Shown here piece by piece: positions 32,998-41,600 of a DNA stretch of 47,085 bases; positions within the stretch are counted from its first letter, which is position 1; each line of letters starts with the position of its first letter. Under the pieces are notes generated by a model. It searched no databases. It saw only the letters and a program-made list of their open reading frames with translations, and was not told the origin of the DNA. Source of the DNA: JBBQWT01 sp038210375 (GTDB taxonomy: Bacteria > Acidobacteriota > Terriglobia > Terriglobales > Acidobacteriaceae). The translations under genes and the position numbers were made by a program. The stretch lies in contig JBBQWT010000025.1 of NCBI GenBank assembly GCA_038210375.1, positions 1-47,085 on the forward strand, written 5' to 3'.

Positions 32998-33762
32998 ATG
33001 AGCAAACTTTCCGCCGAACCCACTCAGCGATTCAGCGCCCGGGCTTCGGCGTATGCCGCCTGCCGCCCGGGATATCCCGAGGCGGTCTTTCAGTTCATGT
33101 CCGGCGAGTTGGGGCTGAAGTCCAATTCGTTGATTGCGGATATTGGCGCCGGAACCGGAATCCTGGCGCGGCAGTTTCTCCAACGGGGAAACCCGGTGTG
33201 GTGCGTGGAACCCAATGCAAGCATGCGGGAACACGCGCAGGCACTGCTCGCCGCCTACCCGCACTGCGAAGTGAAAGATGGGACCGCTGAAGAAACCGGG
33301 TTGCCGCCGGGCCATTTTGATTTTATTGTCGCCGGCCAGGCTTTTCATTGGTTCAAGCTGGCCGAAACCCGAGCCGAATTCGCGCGCATTGCCCGGCCAG
33401 ATGGCTGGATCGTGCTCATCTGGAACCAGCGCGCGCCGCAGGAGCCGGGATTTCTATCGGCCTATGAAGGCGTGCTGGAAAAGTTCAACATCGATTACCA
33501 GACGATCAAGGCGCAAAACAACGAACAGCGTGCGCGCGTATTTTTTGCCGGCGGATTTCAGCGGAGGGTCTTTGCCAATCCCGTGAGCTGGGATTTCGAG
33601 CACGTCTCCGGCTACCTGTTTTCCGCGTCGTACATGCCGCTGCCCGGCGCCCCGGAATCCCAAGAAGTGCTGGAGGAGTTACGGAAGATATTTGACCAGC
33701 ACCAGCAGGACGGAAAAATTCAGTTCAGCTTTGCCACCGAAGTCATCTGGGGCCGGCCTTAG
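32998..33762 (+). CDS. class I SAM-dependent methyltransferase (type 11)
   Basis: A 254-residue soluble methyltransferase. It begins with QRFSARASAYAACRPGYP, the usual start of UbiE/type-11-like enzymes. It has the SAM-binding loop ADIGAGTGILARQF (Asp48-Gly54), the acidic strand VWCVEPNASMR, KDGTAEETGLPPGHFDF and AGQAFHWF. The C-terminus holds a strand ending TEVIWGRP. The acceptor substrate is not predictable. GAGGG lies before the ATG at 32998. It follows the c-di-GMP gene by 51 bases and precedes the ATP-grasp gene by about 100 bases on the same strand. These could be weakly linked or independent. Confidence 0.88.
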   Translation: MSKLSAEPTQRFSARASAYAACRPGYPEAVFQFMSGELGLKSNSLIADIGAGTGILARQFLQRGNPVWCVEPNASMREHAQALLAAYPHCEVKDGTAEETGLPPGHFDFIVAGQAFHWFKLAETRAEFARIARPDGWIVLIWNQRAPQEPGFLSAYEGVLEKFNIDYQTIKAQNNEQRARVFFAGGFQRRVFANPVSWDFEHVSGYLFSASYMPLPGAPESQEVLEELRKIFDQHQQDGKIQFSFATEVIWGRP

Positions 33763-33860
33763 CGCAAGCGGCATCCTGTGAAACACGCTTCCACGTTAAT
33801 ATTAAGGACGCCAACGCCAGAGCGGGTTTCGCGCCGGCCTGGCGTCGCGACTGAAGCGCC

Positions 33861-35072
33861 ATGCCAGACCAGCCACTCACCATCCTGTGCCTCGCCAGCT
33901 ACTTCAAAGGGCAGGAATTTCTGCGCGAGTGCAAGCGCCAGGGATGCCGCGTTTTTCTGCTCACCTCCTTTAGCCTGGAAGACGCGGAATGGCCGCGCGA
34001 GAGTGTAGACGATTTCTTTTACATGCCCGACGTCGATTCCAAGTGGAATCTGGACCACACCATCCTAGGGGTAAGCCACCTGGCGCGCACCCAGAAGATC
34101 GATCGCATCGTGCCGCTTGACGATTTCGACCTGGAAACCGCCGCCGCTCTGCGCGAGCACCTGCGCATCCCGGGCATGGGCGAGACCACCACACGATATT
34201 TTAGAGACAAACTGGCCATGCGCGCGCGGGCGCGCGACGCGGGAATCCTGGCGCCGGATTTCGTGCACGTCCTGAACGATGACGCCATAGGGGAATTCAT
34301 GGGACGCGTTTCCGCACCCTGGGTGTTGAAACCGCGGTCACTGGCAGGCTCCATCGGTATTCAAAAAATCCCCGGCGAAACGGAACTGTGGGCGGCGCTG
34401 GAACAATTGGGCGACCGCCGATCTTTCTTCCTGCTGGAACAATTTATTTCCGGCGACATTTATCACGTGGATACCATCGTGCACCGCGGCCAGTTGCTCT
34501 TCTCCAATGCCAGCCGGTACGGCGTCCCTCCCATGGAAGTGACCCAGGGCGGAGGCGTGTTCACGACCCGAACCCTGCCGCGCGATTCGGAAACTTCCCG
34601 CGAGCTGGGGCGGGTGAACTGGAAGACGTTGCAGGAATTTGGATTGGTGTGGGGCGTCTCCCATTCGGAGTTCATCCATTCGCATGCCGATGGCAGGTAC
34701 TATTTTCTTGAAACCTCCGCGCGGGTGGGCGGGGCCAATATAGCGGAGCTGCTGGAAGCGGCCAGCGGGATCAACCTGTGGGCGGAATGGGCCAAGGTTG
34801 AAATTGCAGGACAGGATGGCGCCTATTCGGCGCCCGAGTTACGCAACGACTCCGCGGGATTGCTGGTGTCGCTGGCCCGGCAGGAGTCACCCGACACCGC
34901 GCAATTTAATGAGCCCGAAGTGGTCTGGCGCATGAAGCTGCCCTGGCATATCGGCCTGATCATCAAGTCCGGCGACCCCCGCCGGGTGGAGGATTTGTTG
35001 AATCGGTATGTGGCGAAAGTTCGAGCCGAGGTGATGACGTCACAACCGGCGCCGGATAAGCCCACTCACTAG
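33861..35072 (+). CDS. ATP-grasp carboxylate-amine ligase-like protein
   Basis: A 403-residue ATP-grasp enzyme that activates a carboxylate as an acyl-phosphate and joins it to an amine or thiol. The N-terminal Rossmann-like part starts LTILCLASYFKGQEFLREC. A typical boundary is FRDKLAMRARARDAGI near residue 115. The ATP-binding part has WVLKPRSLAGSIGI (lysine contacting ATP), FLLEQFISGDIYHVDTIVH, and HSEFIHSHADGRYYFLETSA with the metal-binding Glu. RVGGANIAELLEAA follows. The substrate is unknown; relatives act in amino acid or peptide ligation. The start at 33861 is the only in-frame ATG near a usable site. Its neighbours do not reveal a pathway. Confidence 0.85.
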   Translation: MPDQPLTILCLASYFKGQEFLRECKRQGCRVFLLTSFSLEDAEWPRESVDDFFYMPDVDSKWNLDHTILGVSHLARTQKIDRIVPLDDFDLETAAALREHLRIPGMGETTTRYFRDKLAMRARARDAGILAPDFVHVLNDDAIGEFMGRVSAPWVLKPRSLAGSIGIQKIPGETELWAALEQLGDRRSFFLLEQFISGDIYHVDTIVHRGQLLFSNASRYGVPPMEVTQGGGVFTTRTLPRDSETSRELGRVNWKTLQEFGLVWGVSHSEFIHSHADGRYYFLETSARVGGANIAELLEAASGINLWAEWAKVEIAGQDGAYSAPELRNDSAGLLVSLARQESPDTAQFNEPEVVWRMKLPWHIGLIIKSGDPRRVEDLLNRYVAKVRAEVMTSQPAPDKPTH

Positions 35073-35441
35073 GGTTGATTCCTGGCGAGGGCAAGTTTCT
35101 GGATTCAATCCACCTCTCGTCATGCCGGCTAAAAGCCGTACTCTTAAGAACATCTATTCAGCGGCCTGATGAGTCTCTTGCACGACTAAATCACCAGGCG
35201 TTACCCTTTCGGCCGCCCTGCGTTTCAACTTCAATGAAGGTCTTAAGTGTTGGTGCGACAGTGATTCCCGGTGGAGAGATTTCTATTGGCCGAATCGGAA
35301 AAGCTTCCAACCGACTCCGAAACCCGCTGCACTTACGGAACAGCAAAAACTCGCGCCCCCAACAGCCTGGTTTTGACATAACCTCTGAAGGCCACTGCCA
35401 CCAGGAGCAAAACTGAATTTTCTTCCGCGCCTGCAGCAGGA
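35073..35441. other. intergenic region, no supported gene
   Basis: This 369-base gap lies between the convergent ATP-grasp and hydrolase genes. A 62-codon minus-strand frame at 35191-35379 has AGAGG close to its ATG and a plausible FPIRPIEISPPGITVAPTL stretch, but there is no recognisable family and composition is unconvincing. A plus-strand frame at 35075-35416 overlaps it. I see no terminator, RNA gene or repeat from the dispersed family here. Confidence 0.4.
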
Positions 35442-36443
35442 TTACTTGCTCACAAAACCAGCGACCGCATCCAGAAACATTCGGGGCTGGTCCACAAACG
35501 TCATGTGACCGCTTTTCGGCAGAATCACAATCTGCGAGCCGGCAATTTTCTCGTGCATTTCCTGAGACATTTTAGGGTCGCTCTCATCGTGGTCGCCCGC
35601 GATCAGCAGAGTCGGCACCTTGATCTGGCTGAGGCGATCGAGGTATTCGACCTCGGCCAGGTTGCCGTCAATGACAAACTCGCCGTGCGAACCCCACATC
35701 TTGCGATATACATCCCAGGCGGTGCCGGTGTTGTCGCCCTGGGGATCGTAATTCGGGTCGGGATGGTTCTGGTAGATGTAAGGGAAGTAGCCGCTGCCCC
35801 AGGCCAGGGTCGCATACTCATCGGGATAGCGCCCGTGATGCCACGCCGGACCTTTGTCGAACAAGCCCGCCGCTTCCAGTTCATCGAGGCGCTTGCGTTC
35901 CGTGGGATCCATCTCGGATTTCATTTTGGCCAGCGCCTGGTTGATCTCTTTAGTGCTGGCGAAGGTGCCAGCCAGAATCAAGTGCGAAAGGTTTTTCTGG
36001 TACTTCAGCGCATAGGCCTGGGCCAGCACGCCCCCGAACGAGTGTCCCATCAGGCTTATCTTGCCCAGCCCCAGCGCCTGGCGCACCGCCTCCACGTCTT
36101 CCACCATGTTGGCCACGGTGTATTGCTTGGCATCTTCAAGCCTCGCGGATTTGCCCGAGCCGCGTTCGTCAATGAAGATCAACCGGCTGGTGCGCATCAG
36201 TGGAAGCAAATGGGGCAGGAAGTAAGAATGCGACGCGCCGGGGCCGCCGTGAACGATCATCAACGGAGCGCCTCTTCCCATAACGGTGTAATAAATGAGC
36301 GCCCCGTGGCTATCCACATAGCCTTCCTGCACTGGATAGACAGGTAGTGCGGGGGCGGATTTCCGCGAAGCCGCCTGGGAGAAAGGCATTGAACATATCA
36401 TCGCGAGGAGAACCAGAGCAGTGCAGCGAGCGGGGTTGCGCAT
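35442..36443 (-). CDS. secreted alpha/beta hydrolase, proline iminopeptidase-like
   Basis: About 333 residues with a signal sequence (CTALVLLAMICSMPFSQAAS). The alpha/beta-hydrolase elements are present in order. The oxyanion-hole HGGPG is in PLMIVHGGPGASHSYF. Next comes FIDERGSGKSARLEDA. The nucleophile elbow GHSFGG follows, then IAGDHDESDP with the acidic residue and PKSGHMTF with the histidine. The HGGPG and DERGSGKS motifs point to the proline iminopeptidase (S33) branch. It probably releases N-terminal proline or hydrolyses a small ester outside the cytoplasm. The ATG at 36443 is chosen because it places the signal peptide at the N-terminus; an upstream start at 36512 would overlap the divergent gene. 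Confidence 0.88.
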   Translation of the reverse strand: MRNPARCTALVLLAMICSMPFSQAASRKSAPALPVYPVQEGYVDSHGALIYYTVMGRGAPLMIVHGGPGASHSYFLPHLLPLMRTSRLIFIDERGSGKSARLEDAKQYTVANMVEDVEAVRQALGLGKISLMGHSFGGVLAQAYALKYQKNLSHLILAGTFASTKEINQALAKMKSEMDPTERKRLDELEAAGLFDKGPAWHHGRYPDEYATLAWGSGYFPYIYQNHPDPNYDPQGDNTGTAWDVYRKMWGSHGEFVIDGNLAEVEYLDRLSQIKVPTLLIAGDHDESDPKMSQEMHEKIAGSQIVILPKSGHMTFVDQPRMFLDAVAGFVSK

Positions 36444-36504
36444 GGCCGGAATTTTATCACCAGCACGCGGGCGCACGGCGGCGTGGTAGCCTTTCTTCAC
36501 CCTT

Positions 36505-37977
36505 ATGTCCAATTCTCATTTTGATCTGCGCGCCGCCGCCCATCAAACCATGCTGGACCGGAACTTTCAGCCGGACTTTTCTCCCGAAGTTGACGCACAA
36601 GTGGCTGGCATCGAGGCCCATCCTCCTGACGTGATGAACTCCTCAGGGCAAGGCGGAGATGCGTTGCGCGATATGCGCAAATCGTTGTGGTCTTCGATCG
36701 ACAACGACACCTCACGCGATCTTGACCAGCTCGAAGTCGCGCAACGGGTGGACGCGACCCATATCAAGGTCTCGATCGCCATCGCCGATGTGGATGCGTA
36801 CGTGCCCAAAGGCTCGGCGGCTGACCAGCATGCGGCCGCGGCCACCACGTCGGTCTATGCCGGGGTCGTCATTTATCCTATGCTGCCGGAACCGCTTTCC
36901 ACGGGCACGACCTCCCTGCTCGAAGGCGCCGACAAGCTGGCGGTGGTCATCGAATTTGTGGTGGATGACAACGGCGACGTGTCATCGAGCGACGTCTATC
37001 GCGCGGTGGTGCGCAATTATGCCCAGCTCACCTACAACGGCGTGGGCAAGTGGCTGGAATTAGGCGACGCGCCGCCCAAGGTGGCGGCATCCGCCGATCT
37101 GCAGGCCCAGTTGCACCTGCAGGATGAGGCTGCGCAACTGCTGCGCACCGAGCGTTACCGCCACGGCGCGCTGAACGTGGAGACCATCGAGACCCAACCG
37201 GTCATGGCCGGCGGTCAGATCACGGGGATGGCGCTGGTGCACAAAAATCGCGCGTCCGAGCTGATCGAAGATTTCATGGTAGCGGCCAATGGCGTGATCG
37301 CCCGGTTGTTAAGCAAGCGGAATTTTTCGTCGATTCGCCGCGTGGTGCGCAGTCCGGATCGCTGGGACCGCATCGTTGAACTAGCCCGGCAAAAAGGCGG
37401 GACCCTGCCCCCCGATGCGGATTCGGCGGCGCTCAATCAATTCATGATTAAACAGAAGGCGGCAGACCCGGTGCACTTTCCCGATCTTTCCCTGGCAGTC
37501 ATCAAGCTCATGGGCCCGGGAGAATATGTGCTGGAGCGCGCGGGCGAGGCCGCGATCGGACATTTCGGTCTGGCGGTGCAGGATTACACGCACTCCACGG
37601 CGCCCAACCGCAGGTTCGCCGATCTAGTGGCGCAACGACTGGTCAAGGCGGCCCTGGCCGGGCAACCTTCGCCTTACAGTGATGCCGAGCTGCAGGATAT
37701 AGCCGAGCGCTGCACCCAGCAGGAAAACAACGCGCGCAAAGTGGAACGATTGATGACCAAGCGCATGGCCGCGATTTCTCTGAGCAGCAAGATCGGCCAG
37801 AACTTTAGTTCCATCGTCACCGGTGTAACCGCACAGGGAACGTGGGTAAGAATCGTCAACCCTCCGGTGGAAGGACGGTTGATGCGGGGGGCAAAGGGGC
37901 TTGATGTGGGCGATAAAGTTACGGTCACGCTGCAACATACCGACCCGCGGCAGGGCTTTATCGATTTCGTCCGCTGA
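36505..37977 (+). CDS. RNB-domain 3'-5' exoribonuclease (RNase II/R-like)
   Basis: A 490-residue RNA-degrading enzyme. The RNB catalytic centre is recognised by SSIDNDTSRDLDQLEVA (Asp66, Asp68, Asp72 and Asp74 region). It continues with IKVSIAIADVDAYVPKGS, the LSTGTTSLLEGADKLAV segment, and FGLAVQDYTHSTAPNRRFAD with the Arg and Asp contacts. The C-terminus, FSSIVTGVTAQGTWVRI, looks like a short S1-type RNA-binding domain. It lacks the N-terminal cold-shock domains of full RNase R, so it is a compact RNase II-like form. The start is divergent from the hydrolase gene by 61 bases, sharing promoter space. A 590-base gap with repeats follows. Confidence 0.9.
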   Translation: MSNSHFDLRAAAHQTMLDRNFQPDFSPEVDAQVAGIEAHPPDVMNSSGQGGDALRDMRKSLWSSIDNDTSRDLDQLEVAQRVDATHIKVSIAIADVDAYVPKGSAADQHAAAATTSVYAGVVIYPMLPEPLSTGTTSLLEGADKLAVVIEFVVDDNGDVSSSDVYRAVVRNYAQLTYNGVGKWLELGDAPPKVAASADLQAQLHLQDEAAQLLRTERYRHGALNVETIETQPVMAGGQITGMALVHKNRASELIEDFMVAANGVIARLLSKRNFSSIRRVVRSPDRWDRIVELARQKGGTLPPDADSAALNQFMIKQKAADPVHFPDLSLAVIKLMGPGEYVLERAGEAAIGHFGLAVQDYTHSTAPNRRFADLVAQRLVKAALAGQPSPYSDAELQDIAERCTQQENNARKVERLMTKRMAAISLSSKIGQNFSSIVTGVTAQGTWVRIVNPPVEGRLMRGAKGLDVGDKVTVTLQHTDPRQGFIDFVR

Positions 37978-38238
37978 GCAGCGCAACAAGAGACTCATTG
38001 AAGCCCACCAGGAATCTCTCCAAGGGTTGTGAAAAAACCCAGGCCATGGAAAGAAAGATCTGAACCTTACTCCGAAGTCCAATGCTTCCACCTGGGAAGC
38101 AACATCCTATAGCGGTTTCATAGCTGCTGTATCCCCATTTCGATCTTTGTCGGCGGAGAATCTCGCCATCCCCAGCATCCCTGCTTTCTTGCTCAAAGGA
38201 CTGCTCAGAAACCGCTCTTGGCAGGCCCCCCACGGGAT

Positions 38239-38291
38239 GTCATTCTGACGACCCCCGGCTTTACCGGGGTGAGGAAGAATCCCTACCCTCG
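38239..38291 (-). repeat. dispersed palindromic repeat, copy 6
   Basis: Minus-strand reading gives GTAGGGATTCTTCCTCAC, then the hairpin CCCCGG-TAAAG-CCGGGG, then CGTCAGAATGACATCCC. It is part of the nested inverted-repeat element. Confidence 0.85.
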
Positions 38292-38398
38292 GCAAACTCT
38301 CAGCGAACCCGATGGTTCATCTCCGCCGAATACTGACCACTGTACGGTGGCGGTCAAGCGCGGCGCCTGATCCGTACCGGAGGACCGAAAAAGACCCC

Positions 38399-38469
38399 GG
38401 GGAAATACTTGTCGAACAGTAAGGGTCCTTCCTCACCCCGATAAAGACGGGGGGCGTCAGGATGACACC
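38399..38469 (+). repeat. dispersed palindromic repeat, copy 7
   Basis: GGGGAAATACTTGTCGAAC, CAGTAAGGGTCCTTCCTCAC, a hairpin CCCCG-ATAAAGA-CGGGG and CGTCAGGATGACACCGG. It has the longer upstream unit also found in copies 3, 4 and 5, and is inverted relative to copy 6. Confidence 0.82.
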
Positions 38470-38570
38470 GGGGAAGGGGGTTTGGAGATGGCGAGATTCT
38501 TTGCGGACAAGAATCGAAATGGGACACAGTAGCTATGAAACCGCTTCAAGAAACTTGCGGCGGACCGCAT

Positions 38571-38601
38571 AAAAAAACCGCCGGCTTAACCAAGCCGGCG
38601 G
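38571..38601 (-). terminator. Rho-independent terminator of the giant repeat-protein gene
   Basis: On the minus strand a perfect 10-bp stem (CCGCCGGCTT/AAGCCGGCGG, 4-base loop) is followed directly by seven T. It begins 33 bases after the stop codon of the minus-strand gene. Confidence 0.93.
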
Positions 38602-38633
38602 GCGGTGATTCGGTTGGGGGATGTTTATCCGGC

Positions 38634-41600
38634 TTACGGGTTTACCGTGAGCGAGATGTTGAAGTTGTGCGCGGCGCTGCCGCCGCCGGTGGCGGTGGCG
38701 CTTACCGTACTAGTTCCCGCCGGGGTCACACTGGGCGCGGGCGCCGGTGCGGGGGAGCCTCCGCCTCCGCCTCCGCCACAACCCACCAGCGCTGCCAGCA
38801 AAAGCAGCATGAGGGTCAGGGCCAGCATGGTCATCCAGCGTTTCTTCCTGCGGCTGCCGCCTTGCGCGAAGTTACCCAGCAGGACCAGGCCGGCGATGCC
38901 GCCTCCGCTCAGGCTCCACATCAGGGCGTAAACCGGACGGTTGCCGCTGTCACCGGGGAACCGCAGCGCGGCGTTCGGTCCCGTGGTTTTGATCACCAGG
39001 GTCGAGGTCACGGCGCCACCGCTCGGGGTCAGGCTGGGCGGGGTGAAGGTACATGTGGTAAACGACGGCAGGCCGGTGCAGGCCAGATTGACGGTGCCGT
39101 TGAACCCGCTAATTGGGGTCAGGGTGATGGTGAAAGTCGCCGACTGGCCCGCGCGAATCGTGGCGCTGGGCGGATTGGCGGTGATGGCGAAATCGGAAAT
39201 GGATTGCACCAGGCCGGCCGAGGTGCTGCCGGTAAACGTGGTGTCACCGCTATACACAGCGGTGATGGCATGGGTGCCGGTGCCCAGCGCGGAGGTGGTG
39301 AAGGTGGCCACTCCCGCAGTCAGCGTACCCGTCCCCAGAACGGTGGAGCCCTCGTTGAATGACACCGACCCCGTCGGCGACCCTCCTCCGGGGGCGGTGA
39401 CGGTCGCGGTGAAGGTGACAGAAGAGCCCACAATCGCCGGGTTGGCCGATGAAGCGAGCGCCACGGTGGTGTTGTTGACGTTGATGGTTTCAACCAGCGG
39501 CGGGGCGGAGGTGCTGCCGTTCACGTTGGCGTCGCCCACATACATGGCGGTGATGCTGTGGGTCCCGGCGGACAATGTTGTCGTGGTGAAGGTGGCAACT
39601 CCGGTCGGGCTCAGCATTATGGTGGCAATGGTTGTGGCTCCGTCGATGAAGTTGACGTTGCCGGTGGCTGCGCCAGTAGTGGGCGTGGTCACGGTGGCCG
39701 TGAATGTGACCGGAGCGCCAAGTCCCGCCGGATTTCTTGAGGAAGTCAGCGTGATGGAACTGGTGGTTGGGCTCACGACCTGGGAAATGGCGGATGAGGT
39801 GCTCGCGCTGAAATTAGTATCACCGACATAAGTGGCTGTAATGCTGTGCGTTCCCGCAGTCAGCACCGACGTGGGGAAGTTGGCGGTGCCATCTCCGCCC
39901 ACAACTACCGAGCCCAGGGAGGTGGCGCCGTCGTTGAAACTGACCGAGCCGGTGGGCGTGCCCGCCTTGGGGTTCGAAGAGGTTACGGTTGCGGAAAGGG
40001 TGACCCGCGACCCGAACACCGATGGGTTATTGGCCGAAGCGACGGTGGTAGTGGTCGCAACTTTATTGACGACCTCGACCACAGTCCCGGTGCTGGCGCC
40101 AAACTTGGAATCGCCGCTATAGGTCGCCGTAATGGTGTGGCTGCCGCCAATAAGCCCGGAGCTGGTGAACGAAGCCTGTGCGGAGGCGTTCAAAGCGACA
40201 GTAGCGAGCACGTTGGTTCCATCTTTAAACACCACGGTGCCGGTGGGGACCCCCGCCGTGCTGGAGGTTACCGTTGCCGTGTAAGTAACGGGATCGCTGA
40301 AGTTCGACGGGTTGCCCGAAGGAACCAGAGTGGTGGTGGTGGCGGCTACACCGGTGTTCACCACTTGCAGCAACGGGGGCGAGGAGCTGCTGGTGGCGAA
40401 AGCGGTATCCCCGCTGTACACCGCGGTAATGGTGTGAGTGGTCCCGCCACTGAGCGCCGAGGTAGTGAAGATCGCCTGGCCGGAAGCGTTGACCGGCGAG
40501 GTCCCCAGGGTGATGGTGCCGGTCGGCGTAGCTTCCTGGAAGGTCACGGTGCCGCTGGGAAAAATGGCGCCGCTGCTGGCCACAACCGTGGCGGTAAAGG
40601 TGACCGGACTGCCGGCCACTGACGGGTTGGCCGACGACGTGAGGCTGGTGGTGGTGGTGACCAGGGGCGCGGCGATGGTGACCGACCAGACTCCGCGGCC
40701 ATAGGTGGAAATCCGCAGCAGCTTGGTGGCGCCGGATTTGAAGATCTGCAACCGGGTGACAGGAACGCTGGGCAAACCGTTGCCGTAAATGCTCCAGCTC
40801 GCGCCACCGTCAGGGCTGAGATAGACGCCGGTGTCGGTTCCCGCATACAGCACTCTCGAGTTGTCAGGATCGATCACGATGGCGTCGGCCGGCGCGTCGG
40901 GAAGGTTGGCGGTAATGTCGGTCCAAGTGGCCCCGGCGTCGGTGGTCTTCAAGACGTGGGAGACGCTGAAACCCATGACCGTGATGTAAGCGGTCTTGCC
41001 GCTGGCGTCGGCGGCATCAATGGCAATGCCCGAAATGGGGAACCCGCCGGTGTTGGGAGGAACGCGTTTGGTAAAGCTCGCAGGCCCAGCATCGGCGCTG
41101 GTGGAAACGAAAACCGAGCCGACTCTGGTGCCCACGTAGATCGCCTGGGAACCATTGCCGGTGACCGGCCCGCCGGCGGCGATGGTGGATACGGTGTTCA
41201 TCTCAGCGCCGGTGCAGGGCGTGGCGTCACCGGTATCTAGATTGTTGGTCAGGGCATTGGCCGCCGGGAAGGCGACCGTGGCCGGGCCCGTACCGGGGCC
41301 GCGCCACAGCCGGCAGGTTCCGATGAGCAAGTTGGATGTCTTCCCCGGATCGAGGATGAATGGGGTGTAGAACGGCCCAGCATCGCCTCCCAGGGTGACC
41401 TTGGTGATGACCTCAGGGAACTGGTCGCTGGTGCAGGATGTTCCCACCGTGCAGCGCTGGATCGAGACTCCCTTATTTGCGGGATTTTCCGCGTACCAGA
41501 TATTGGGGGAATTGGGGTCGATATCGGTAAAGCCGCCGTCGCCGCCGTTGACTCGTTTCCACAGCGTGGATCCGGTCGTGGCCACAGTTCCGTTGTCCTG

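Larger units (their letters stand above)
38111..38545. mobile_element. 435-bp nested inverted-repeat element (MITE-like)
   Basis: The left arm at 38111-38168 starts AGCGGTTTCATAGCTGCTGT and ends GAGAATCTCGCCA. The right arm at 38489-38545 is its reverse complement with about 85% identity over 57 bases. Just inside them lie dispersed-repeat copies 6 (38239) and 7 (38399), themselves in inverted orientation. The whole segment could therefore fold into one long interrupted hairpin. It contains no coding frame with support and no target-site duplication that I can see. It sits between the RNB nuclease gene and the terminator of the next gene. Confidence 0.7.

Noticed and set aside
38900..40680. 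Regularly spaced DNA repeats that could be taken for a CRISPR array
   Set aside because: The periodicity is about 285-300 bases and follows the Ig-like domains of the encoded protein; there are no short identical repeats with unique spacers.
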